This document shows positions 52,364-62,122 of a DNA stretch of 64,000 nucleotides, one piece after another; position 1 is the stretch's first letter; each line of letters opens with the position of its first letter. A program made the translations under genes and the position numbers. Under the pieces are notes generated by a model that saw nothing but the letters and a program-made list of their open reading frames with translations, did no database searches and had not been told where the DNA came from. Source of the stretch: Tritrichomonas musculus (lineage: Eukaryota > Parabasalia > Tritrichomonadida > Tritrichomonadidae); assembly GCA_039105265.1 (NCBI GenBank), contig JAPFFF010000016.1, forward strand, positions 124,001-188,000, given 5' to 3'.

Positions 52364-55042
52364 TCATTTTCTTTCGATACTAATGACTACGCCAATTGCA
52401 ACAATCCTTCCCATGTCATAAACAGAAAACTTACTAAGTTTTGGATAATTCTGATAGTTTTCAACAGAAAGAGGCTTGGTTGGTTTAACAACAACAACTG
52501 CTGCATCACCCTTTTCAATGAATTCTGGATTGTTTGCAGCTTTATGAGTGTGACAGTCAATACGTTGCACAAGCTCTAAAAATTCGCATTTTATATGGGC
52601 AGAGTTGATATTGAAAACTGCAGAATAACCTTTTCTAATTTCTCCTGAGAAATCTGTGACTAGTAATTGAGCTGTGAAACTAGTGCATTCTGATGGAGGA
52701 TTTTTTTTAGGATTACCAAAAACGAATCCACTGTCAATATCATTTGGTGATAGGTTCAATATTATGTCAACCCAGTCTAATGACATTGCATAATCTACCA
52801 ATTCTTTATTCTTTTCAATTGACACGACTTCTGTGAGAATTCCAGAAGGAGCAACAACGATTTGCTGACCTTTTCTTATTAATCCATATTCAACACGTCC
52901 GAAAGCAAGTGTTTCATTGTCACTATTTTTGTGTACTCCATGAACAAGGAATCTAAATGGCTTATCAATTTGTTTTTCTGGTAGATTAAAGTCACCAATC
53001 ATTTCAAGGAGTGATTTGCTTCTCCACCAAAACATGTTGGGTGAATCTTTAGTCAAGTTGTCACCTTTTAATCCTGAAATTGGGATGAATCTATAACTTT
53101 TTTGTGGAAATCCAATTGTGGTCAAGAGCCTTGTCATTTTATTCTTGACTTCATTATAACGTTCTTCTGAATATCCAACTGTTATATCATCCATCTTGTT
53201 GATTGCAACAATGAGTTGTTTTCTAACGAGGATATAAGCAAGAAGAGCATGTTTGTATATTTGACTATCTTCTGAAATTTCTTCATCAAAATCATCTCGA
53301 ATGGCGTCAACAAAAAGAACAAATGCATCTGCTCGGCTTGCTCCTTTGATCATTTCTTCAAAAAATTCTGGACTTCCTGGTGCGACAATTATATTAATAT
53401 TGTTTATTTTTAACTGTAAATCTTTTTGTGAAAGCTTCATTGAGATTCCTTTCTCTCTTTCTTCGTCAAGTGAATCAAAAATGAATGAAAATTCATTTGA
53501 TTTCGTTTTATATTTTGCCACATCTTTTTGGATTTCTGTCATTAAAGCATGGCTGGTTAATCCTCTGTTATGTATAATGTGGCCTGCTGCTGTCGATTTG
53601 CCAGAATTAGTGTTACCAATGAAAAGTACATTTAAAGTTCCTTTTTCTTTTTTGGGCGGTGAAATAAGTGGCTTGGCGCCCTCTATTTTTGCAGCACTTT
53701 CTGGGAAAAGAAAATCTTGCAAATTGAATTTTGAAACGTAGTATTCTTTTTTACGGTCATCATCTTTTGCTGTATTGTCTTTTTTCTTCAGCAATTGATC
53801 GGTTTCAGCTATTATTCGTTGTTTTTCAGCATTTAATTGGGCAATTTCTTCTCTTGATTTGCCAATTTCAGCCATCATTTGAGTTTTTTGGTTATTTAAT
53901 TCATCAATTTCTGCCAATAAAGATGTTTTTTCATCCTTTAACTGATCTATATCTGTTTCGGATTCGTCATTAGCTTCTGAAGAATCGATGCCTTCTTTTT
54001 TATGAGCTGCTTTTAATTGCTCAATTTCATTTTTTAACTGAGAGTTTTCATTTGTCGCTTGTATGATTTGATTCTCCAAATTGTCATTCTCTCTTAGCAA
54101 TTTTTCAAATGGATCATTTACTTCTGTAATACTTTCAACGTAACGATTGATTTCTCCTTCATCAACATCATCTAAAAAGTAGTCTCTGCTTGTCAATTTT
54201 CCGAAGATTTCTTTGAAAGAGGGACGATGATTTGACTCAGCTGACCAGCACTCTTCAATTAGATTTTTAAGAGTACTTTTTATTTTAAAATTGAATTGGG
54301 GCCTGTAACAATTGTTAATAACACTAGTTTCTAAAACCAATCTTGCCATTTTGTGGTTCATATAATCAGGATAATGAATTGATTCTGTAACAACTTCATA
54401 CATAAGAATTCCGAAAGCATAAACATCTACTTTCCTGTTATAATCACAACCTAACAAAATTTCAGGAGCCATGTATGGCACAGTTCCAAGGCAAATAGAC
54501 TGTTCGTTTGTGTTTTCAAGTTGAACGAATTTTGAAAGACCAAAATCTGATATAATTGGATGCAAATTTTCATCGAGTAATACATTTCCGGGTTTTAAAT
54601 CTCGGTGAATTATGTTACGATCATGAAGATATTTCATCCCACGTGCAATTCCAATTAGGATAATTTGACGAATTGTATTGTTGTAATGTTCAGGTATTTT
54701 TTTCTTGCGAACGTTATCAAGTAATTTTAAAAGAGAGCCATTTGTTATATATTCCATTATTACGGTGACATTATAATTGTCATCAAAATCTTTCAATGAA
54801 AATCCTACTAATTTAATAATTGTTGGATTATCGGAATATATCATGATAAAAACTTCACGATCGAAGGCTTTTCTGCAAGTTTCTTCATCATTTTTGCATT
54901 GGATTATTTTAGCAGCATATTTTTTTTTTGTTTCTATATTTTCAACTTCAAAAACAGAACCAAATCCCCCATGGCCGATACTTTTTCCTAAAGTAAATTG
55001 TTTTAAATCAATTAAATTTTGTAAATATTTGTTTTTGTGCAT
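52364..55042 (-). CDS. Protein kinase fused to an eEF1A/HBS1-like GTPase
   Basis: 892 aa from the ATG at 55042. Residues 15-290 are a complete, apparently active TKL-type kinase: GHGGFGSV, YAAKII, HRDLKPGN, SDFGLSK, VPYMAPEIL, DVYAFG and RPSF. Residues about 310-420 are coiled coil. From about 465 to the end is a full three-domain translation GTPase of the eEF1A/eRF3/HBS1 type: P-loop GNTNSGKST (about 470-478), ERERGI-like EREKGISMKL, NKMD (about 614), PISGLKGDN, domain II GRVEYGLIRKGQ and domain III FTAQLLV, AHIKCEF, GDAAVV, YDMGRIVAIGV. The G3 motif normally DAPGH reads VAPGS, so the Asp and the catalytic His are both missing. It may bind nucleotide but hydrolyse poorly. I infer a kinase acting with, or controlled by, the translation or ribosome-rescue machinery. 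The gene is intact. Confidence 0.88.
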   Translation of the reverse strand: MHKNKYLQNLIDLKQFTLGKSIGHGGFGSVFEVENIETKKKYAAKIIQCKNDEETCRKAFDREVFIMIYSDNPTIIKLVGFSLKDFDDNYNVTVIMEYITNGSLLKLLDNVRKKKIPEHYNNTIRQIILIGIARGMKYLHDRNIIHRDLKPGNVLLDENLHPIISDFGLSKFVQLENTNEQSICLGTVPYMAPEILLGCDYNRKVDVYAFGILMYEVVTESIHYPDYMNHKMARLVLETSVINNCYRPQFNFKIKSTLKNLIEECWSAESNHRPSFKEIFGKLTSRDYFLDDVDEGEINRYVESITEVNDPFEKLLRENDNLENQIIQATNENSQLKNEIEQLKAAHKKEGIDSSEANDESETDIDQLKDEKTSLLAEIDELNNQKTQMMAEIGKSREEIAQLNAEKQRIIAETDQLLKKKDNTAKDDDRKKEYYVSKFNLQDFLFPESAAKIEGAKPLISPPKKEKGTLNVLFIGNTNSGKSTAAGHIIHNRGLTSHALMTEIQKDVAKYKTKSNEFSFIFDSLDEEREKGISMKLSQKDLQLKINNINIIVAPGSPEFFEEMIKGASRADAFVLFVDAIRDDFDEEISEDSQIYKHALLAYILVRKQLIVAINKMDDITVGYSEERYNEVKNKMTRLLTTIGFPQKSYRFIPISGLKGDNLTKDSPNMFWWRSKSLLEMIGDFNLPEKQIDKPFRFLVHGVHKNSDNETLAFGRVEYGLIRKGQQIVVAPSGILTEVVSIEKNKELVDYAMSLDWVDIILNLSPNDIDSGFVFGNPKKNPPSECTSFTAQLLVTDFSGEIRKGYSAVFNINSAHIKCEFLELVQRIDCHTHKAANNPEFIEKGDAAVVVVKPTKPLSVENYQNYPKLSKFSVYDMGRIVAIGVVISIERK

Positions 55043-55349
55043 AAAAACCAAATGTCAAAGTTTAAATTTTGACAGAAGATTTTTCTATTTTACAAAGTAA
55101 TTCTTTGCTTGAATTTCAGATATGATTCTTGCAATCAATTTCTCAGTCAAATATCTTATGAGATTATTAACAAATTTTTTTTAAATAATTTATATTTAAT
55201 ATGATTATTAGTAATTTTCAATATGATGAAAAAATTGTTGGGAATTTTATTTCAACCATTTTCACAGAATATCAGTATACAATTTATTACATTTAGATAA
55301 AAATGATGAAAAAGCTCTTTTTAATTTCACAAACAGTTATTCATAGAGC
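55043..55349. other. AT-rich intergenic sequence
   Basis: 5' flank of the kinase-GTPase gene. No clear initiator was found close to the ATG. Confidence 0.4.
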
Positions 55350-55565
55350 TTGGTCAATGTCCTGGATTTGAAAACAATTAAACGCTTAAATAACAACGAA
55401 CTATTGAACTTGCCTGTAATTTTCTCCATTTTAGCATTTTGGTTATCAAACTCTCCAAGCAGATTAGCAATTACATTTGTAAAAATTTATTTTTCCAGTT
55501 TCTTCTTGTCCAGTAATGATTAAAGAGGTTCCAACTTTTGTTTGAGGATTCTGAGACAAGAAAAG
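55350..55565 (-). pseudogene. Relic of a P-loop helicase, possibly D5/SF3-like
   Basis: On the minus strand a short piece reads VGTSLIITGQEETGK, a P-loop preceded by a strand as in D5-like superfamily-3 primase-helicases of large DNA viruses and some mobile elements; weaker similarity continues in shifted frames. Several stops and frame changes make it clearly dead. The assignment is low confidence because only a short stretch is readable. Confidence 0.35.
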
Positions 55566-55898
55566 AAAAGGCAAAAGAATCACATGAAAAAAGTTGTATT
55601 TTAGAAGTTCTAAATTAGACATGTTCAACATTCAATTTTTAATTGAATTTTAATTCAATGGAGATAAAATTATTTCTGATAATTTTTCAATCAAATATTT
55701 AACTCAAAATTTATATTTATAAATATCTTGGTAAATAATTTTTTATGAATTTTTATAATATGTTATTATATGATATAAATAATAATTTATATATATTCAT
55801 TATTATAAAAAATTGTATTTAATTTTTTCATATGAAATATATATTTTATTTATTTTTAAAGGAAGATTTTAAACTTTTTGAAATAATTTTTTATAAAT

Positions 55899-56718
55899 AT
55901 GAATATTTTCGCTTGGCCACCTGGCACGCATATGATTTTGGCAGCTTTATCCGCATTAGATCCAAAAAACGACAAAAAAGATTATAATAAAAAAGTCAGA
56001 CGATTCGCTAAGTACGGAATGATTTATAAAGTACATGGATTTAATAATGAATATGAAAGTATATGCCCATTTTGCAAATTAAAACGAAAAATTATCATTT
56101 TAGAAGAAGTTGTCACTATACTCACAAATTTCTTCAGAAATTGGGAAAGATAATTATCTAATTTGTATGGTTTATCCAAATATCATAAAATTAAAAACTT
56201 TTATTGCAAATTTGAGTAGTATTAATATCCGTGGTTTTGGAAATGTTATTATTGATCGTATTTATTCAGCATATGAAATTCAAATAGCAATAACAGCATT
56301 TTTCTTAACAATTGAAGGGCGCCGATATTTTTTGAATCAAGTCGATCAAAACCAAAAGAAAAATTATTTAAATATTATTCAAAAATATATACTTCAATAT
56401 AATGAATTTAAATTCAAATTTGATGAGAATATTATTAAAGATCAAATAAATTCATATATGGAATTATCAAATTTTGAAGTTAATGACTCATTTTTATTTT
56501 GGCAAAATAATCGGAATAGTAATGTTAATAATTTAAATTTTTTAGCAAATATTGCTATTCGAATAATAAATATGGCATGCTCCGAGTTGCCTGTAGAAAG
56601 ACTATTTTCGCATTTAAAGTATCTTTATGGATCAAAAGATTATAATAAGTCGGATGATCTTCTTAATGCTCAATTGGCAATAAGGATGGAAAATATATAT
56701 TCTGGAGAAAACAAATAA
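55899..56718 (+). pseudogene. C-terminal part of a hAT-family transposase, frameshifted
   Basis: Two overlapping plus-strand frames (55899-56153 and 56110-56718) join by a frame change near 56110-56150. The first has LAALSALDPK, like the LAxxLDP segment of hAT transposases. The second ends with the hAT dimerisation motif (MACSELPVERLFSHLKYLYG, about 56570-56630). The N-terminal zinc finger and most of the catalytic domain are missing. No TIR was recognised next to it. It shows that hAT transposons have been active in this genome, consistent with the 8-bp duplication at 14525-15539. Confidence 0.7.
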
Positions 56719-57666
56719 TTTATTTAGTTTTTTTAAAGATAAAAACAAAACAAAAAAATTAAAATTCAATAAAAAACACTAAAAAAAAATAAAATCATCA
56801 CAATAATTGTGATAGCTTTCAAAAAAATTCTGAGAATTGAGCGTTGAACATGTCTATTCTAAATTATACAAAATAAAAACATTGAATTTTTAAATATACA
56901 TTTAATTTTAAAAGTGTCCAAAAACAGGACCTCTGAAAAATAAAATAAACTTATCAAAATAAAAAATAATATTTTGAATTTCTCTCAAATGAATTGAAAG
57001 TTCCAGATTTTGGAAGGGAGTTTATTCTAAAATTGATGTGGATTCTCCTTCAATTTTCATTTCATTGAAAAATCCTCCTTTTTCTTTTGATAACTTTTGT
57101 TGTTCATCGAAAAAATCCAAAAATCTAAGACATATTTGTGAACTTAATGAAATATAATTATTTGCTTGATTTAATTATAAATTATCATTATATCCAAGTG
57201 TTTCCATAAATTGTTGAATTGCTGCTGCAACATATTCAGAGTAAAATTTGCCGAACATCTGGTGGTAAATATATTAGAAAAATGGATTCCTCAAATTTTC
57301 ATGGATTAAATATTCCTCTTGGATATTGTCTTTTGCATAAACGAATTAGTTCATGCCAGTCCATTGACTGAATTGAATCAAATAAACTCATTTCTCGTTC
57401 TTTTTTATTTTGATTTTCCCATAATTTATAGCAATTATATGATATATCAATATTCAATGAAGAATCTTTTTATGTTGCAATTATCAACAATCTAAATCAA
57501 TCAATTGAATTAATCATATGCATAGTGTCAATCATTATTTAATTATTATCAATTAAACAATCAAAATCAGAGATTACAAATTTGTGAAATAGCTCAGAAA
57601 AAACAAAAGATTTATTGAGACATCAGTGCATGATATATATTGAATTATAAAATTCTATATTTTTAT
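56719..57666. other. Intergenic region with a decayed minus-strand coding remnant
   Basis: On the minus strand, about 57400-57000, protein-like pieces such as SLFDSIQSMDWHELIRLCKR, IYLPPDVRQIL and SSQICLRFLDFFDEQQKL are separated by single stops. This looks like an old gene that has picked up several stops. I do not recognise the family. The rest is AT-rich. Confidence 0.4.
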
Positions 57667-60105
57667 TTAATATCTTATGATTTTTGCACTAATCGATAAT
57701 ACATATAATTTAAGTGATGCTGGAATTGTTAATTGTGTCAATGATGAACATCCTCTGAAAACGCAATCTCCAATTGAAGTTACAGATGTAGGAATTGTGA
57801 TTTCTCTCAAAGATATGCATTCGTTGAAAGCATAATCTCCAATTTTAGTTACAGATGAAGGAATTGTGATTTCTCTCAATGCAGAACACATGGAGAAAGC
57901 ATAACTTCCAATTTTAGTTACAGATGAAGGAATTGTGATTTGTGTCAATGCAGAACACATATTGAAAGCAAAATCTCCAATTGAAGTTACGGACGATGGA
58001 ACTGTAATTTGTTTCAAAGATGAACATCTATTGAAAGCATAACTTCCAATTGAAGTTACAGATGAAGGAATTGTGATTTCTCTCAATGATATGCATTCGT
58101 TGAAAGCATAATCTCCAATTTTAGTTACGGACGAATGAATTGTGATTTGTGTCAAAGCAGAACACATATAGAAAGCATAATTTTCAATTGAAGTTGCAGA
58201 AGAAGGAATTGTGATTTGTGTCAATGCAGAACACATATAGAAAGCATAATCTTCAATTTTAGTTACAGAAGAAGGAATTGTGATTTGAGCCAATGATGAA
58301 CATCCATTGAAAACTTTAGATCCGATTGAAGTTACAGATGAAGGAATTGTGATTTGTGTCAGTGATTTGCAATTATTGAAAGCATAATCTCCGATCGAAG
58401 TTACAGAAGAAGGAACTGATACTTGTGCCAATGATGAACAATAAAAAGCATAATTTCCAATTGACTTTACAGAAGAAGGAATTAATAAGTGAGATAATGA
58501 ACTGCAATAACTGAATGATTCTGCTCCTATTGAAACTACAGAATGCGGAATTATTACTTGTGTAAGTGATGAACACCTATTAAAAACTCCCCATTCAATT
58601 GTTGTCAAATATAATGGTAAAGTTACTTGCTTTAGATTCTGACAATACAGGAATGCTCCTCCTCCAATTTTAATCACTGAGTTTGGAATTGTTACCTTTA
58701 AAAGTGGGCATCCTTGGAATGCGTAATCACCAATGGTTTTTACTGAAGAAGGAATCACTACTTCTGCTAATGATGTGCAATAATTGAAAGCACGCAATTC
58801 AATATGAATTACTGAAGGTGGAATTGCAATCTTCGTTAATTCTTCATTTCCATTAAAGCAATGGGCTCGAATCTTCTTTTCTTTCGACAGTAAATAATAT
58901 AAAGCATCGATAATATTATCATTAGCTGCTTTTGTTAACGTAGTGCTATCTTTTCTGATCACTTTTTCATTCTTTCTCATATAAAAATTGACAAGTTTAG
59001 TGTAATTATTGCGGCATAAATAAAAAAAGTCACTTCTGCTGAAATCGAAAGGAAAATACTGATAGTTTTGGTATTGTAAAATACATGACAAAGCTTTATT
59101 ATTTATTTCTAGCATTGATCTGTCTTTAATGTATTCCGCAATTCCATTGTGATGGCATTTTATTGACTCATTGAAACATTCCTCAAAACTTTTGTTAGGT
59201 GGACAAACTGCGTTTGATTCAAGAAGATGAATGAATTCTGCATTATTTGAATGGATTGCATAAATCCACAAGGAAGGTGTCAATTTAACTCCATTATACT
59301 TCAGGTATTGAAAAATTTGAATGGACCCATAGAATGCGGAGTATTCAATTAATGTCGGATTTTGTTCATTCAAAATTTGATTCGTTTCAAAAAGTGATCG
59401 TTCGATCTCAATATTCAAAGGAATATTCAATTTTGTCACATATGAAACAAACTCTTGTACAAGATCTTGGCGAATTAGAGTGGCCAAATATGTGTCATTT
59501 TCACCTTCATGGCGATTTGCATCAAAACGATCAAAAATCTTTGAATTTTTTGACATAAGTTCGGACTCAATTTCTTTCATTCTTTCATCACCGACAAATT
59601 CTTTGATTTCTGGATAGAAAAAGTGGCAATACCTATTTCCGTTGACTTCGCTTTTTGACATGAGAAAATGACAAATATCATTATCAATTGTGATGATTTA
59701 GTTTTCAAATAAAAAAAGAAGAATTAATTTGTTACTTTCGAAAATGTTAAATAATTCTGAATTTGAGAACGTCTGTTTGATTTCGTTTATATGATATTGT
59801 AGAATTTGGAAAATTTTGTGTAAAAGATTTTCTTGGCGATTATGATTATTTGCAAAATTTGTTATTAATTGAAGATATTGCTTAAAATGTTCTCTTTCGC
59901 ATTCATCTTGATAATTATTATTAATTTGAAATAAATGCTTCAAATCATTCGTTTCTGAATCAGAATTTTCAAGAAATGTAAGAAGATTATCATAAAGTTT
60001 TTTTTCCCCTTCAATATAATTTTGAACTTCTTGTTGAACAAAAGCTGCTTGCTGTTGATCTTTGGGCAGATCTTTATCTTTTAGTATGGAATACAGTGAG
60101 TCCAT
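57667..60105 (-). pseudogene. DUF3447/ankyrin plus BspA-like LRR gene split by one in-frame stop
   Basis: The minus-strand frame from the ATG at 60105 to the stop at 57667 is continuous except for one TAA at 59698-59700. Codons on both sides align in the same frame with the paralogue at 12625-14412 (FESNKLILLFLFEN, stop, ITIDND versus ILHFLLKENLITIDK). The upstream piece has 135 codons; the downstream piece could begin at an internal ATG (59661, 664 aa). Domains: helical N-terminus, DUF3447/ankyrin-like segment (YSAFYGSIQIFQYLKY), then about 15 TpLRR repeats of 23 residues (ITIPSSVTSIGSYAFNRCSS). No signal peptide. It may be a recent pseudogene, a truncated functional gene or a sequencing error, since the rest is intact. 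Confidence 0.8.
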
Positions 60106-60186
60106 ATTTGTTTTTTGGAAAATTGGCTTTTTAAAGGGAGGTAATTGAAATTGAATGTAATTAAAATTTCTAATATTTTATATTTA

Positions 60187-60959
60187 CAGCTGTTTCGGAA
60201 ATAGATTAGAATTTTTTGGAAATAAAATAGTAACCGTTTTATTTTTTTGGAAATTAAATATTTTTTTTTGGAAATAAAATAGTAACGATCATTTTATATT
60301 CAATTTTATCATACTTAAAAACAGAATTAAAAGATAGATTAAAGAAATTTTATGGCGTTTTACACATTATTATGCTAATATATACACGAGTTTTGTTTTT
60401 AACTGTTCAATATGAAACATAGAGTATGTTATTGTTTTTTTAATATGATATTACTGAAATATTGTTTTCATCCAAAATTACTCAATAAAATCTTCAATTT
60501 ATTGACAATTATGCATTTTTTATGATTTTTAATATGAAAATTGATGATAATGTATAATTTGAAAAAGCTCTTTCATTAATGAAAAAATCACTTTATTTAT
60601 GATTATTATTGATTATTATATCGAATATGAAAAGAAATTTTCTTTTTGTCTTATCCAGGATATAATTTAAAAAAGATATTATGCAATCGGTGAAATATCA
60701 AATATAAAGTATCTTTTTAATAACATCTGTCAAAATATAATAAATTGGCAAAGGATTATTTAGATGTAATTAATATTTGCTTCTGATTTATATGTTTTTC
60801 AACAACAAAAATATTGGAAATTGAATGCAAAATAATCGTTCACTATTTTATTTCCAAAAAAAAATATTTTATTTCCAAAAATTTTTTAGCGGTTTTATAA
60901 ACCATTCAAATCATACTATTTTATTTCCAAAAAATTCTAATCTATTTCCGAAACAGCTG
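60187..60959. mobile_element. MITE with TA target duplication (Tc1/mariner type)
   Basis: The ends CAGCTGTTTCGGAAATAG (60187) and the complement ending at 60959 are inverted copies, identical for about 46 bp and then similar with gaps for about another 60 bp. TA flanks both sides (60185-60186 and 60960-60961). The inner region has repeated GGAAATAAAATA units and no transposase. A TA duplication fits Tc1/mariner transposases, which are abundant in trichomonads. Confidence 0.88.
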
Positions 60960-61303
60960 TATCTCATTAAAATAAGACTAAATAAATCTTAATACTATAT
61001 TTTTCAAGATTTAAAATACCTTGAATATTAAAATTTATCGAGTTCTGGAGAGAAAAAATTTAAAAAAAATTGAATGAAAAAAATTGAATGAAAAAAATTG
61101 AATGCATTCAATTTTTTAAAAAAAAAATAAATGGTCATATGCAACTTGGTCGGCATGAATAAGATTAAAAAAGTTTGTAATATATTGGTGTTCATTATAC
61201 ATTAATTTCATAAAATAGAAAATAAAATATCGTATTTTTTGTTTGAGAATACTCAAATAATACGATATTTTTTCCATTTGTACGTTAGTGAAATAAAAAA
61301 CAA

Positions 61304-61309
61304 TCACTA
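61304..61309 (+). promoter_or_regulatory. Initiator of the flavoprotein gene
   Basis: TCACTA lies 16 nt before the ATG at 61320 and fits TCAYW. Confidence 0.5.
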
Positions 61310-61319
61310 AAATATTTTG

Positions 61320-61955
61320 ATGACTGTTGTTTTGGTCAATGGAAGTACACATGCAAAAGGATGCACTTATACTGCCTTGAAAGAAATTTCAAAGACATTA
61401 AATGAAAATGGAATAAAAACAGAATTTTTCCAAGTTGGTTTAAATCCAATTGCAGGATGCTGTGGTTGTAATCAATGCAATAAAACAGGTTTTTGTGAGA
61501 GATATAAGAATGACAAAGTCAATGAATTCCTTAAACTTGTTCATGAAAAGAATTACGCAGGATATGTTTTCGGATCTCCTGTTCATTACGCTGCAGCAAG
61601 TGGATCAATCACTTCCTTCATGGACCGCGCATTTTATGCATATCTACAGGAACACGAGGCTGGAAAACCAGCTGCCGCAATTGTTAATGCAAGACGAGGA
61701 GGATGTTCTGCAACTTTCGATCAATTAAACAAATATTTCACCATTTCAAATATGCCAGTTATTTCTTCACAATATTGGAATGAAACTCACGGATTTACAC
61801 CAAAAGAGCAGCAAAGAGATCTTGAAGGATTGCAAACGATGAGAACACTTGGAAGAAACATGGCATGGTTAATTAAATGTATCCAATTAGGTAAAGAACA
61901 CGGTGTTGAATTTCCAAAATTGGAAAAATGGCAGCCAACTCACTTTATTCAATAA
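61320..61955 (+). CDS. NADPH-dependent FMN reductase / iron-sulfur flavoprotein-like
   Basis: 211 aa. Flavodoxin-like fold: VVLVNGSTHAKGCT is the FMN phosphate loop, and GSPVHYAAASGSITSFMDR is the second FMN-binding loop typical of the FMN_red family. Between them CCGCNQCNKTGFC is a Cys cluster like the one holding the 4Fe-4S centre of archaeal and trichomonad iron-sulfur flavoproteins. The start is the ATG at 61320 with an initiator just upstream. In trichomonads such flavoproteins reduce oxygen, nitro compounds or quinones and have been linked to redox defence and drug response; this function is inferred from the family. Codon use is less A/T-extreme, which suits high expression or transfer from prokaryotes. 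Confidence 0.85.
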   Translation: MTVVLVNGSTHAKGCTYTALKEISKTLNENGIKTEFFQVGLNPIAGCCGCNQCNKTGFCERYKNDKVNEFLKLVHEKNYAGYVFGSPVHYAAASGSITSFMDRAFYAYLQEHEAGKPAAAIVNARRGGCSATFDQLNKYFTISNMPVISSQYWNETHGFTPKEQQRDLEGLQTMRTLGRNMAWLIKCIQLGKEHGVEFPKLEKWQPTHFIQ

Positions 61956-62122
61956 ATATATTTTGCAACGATAAAATTTAATTGAATTTTTTTATATTCA
62001 TAAAATATTTATATCTTTACCTTCAATATTGCTTTCATTTATATTTTACTATTAATCGTTTATTTATTTTGAAAAAAATTATATTTATATTATTTTATTA
62101 AAACTATTTTAATTTTATGTCT

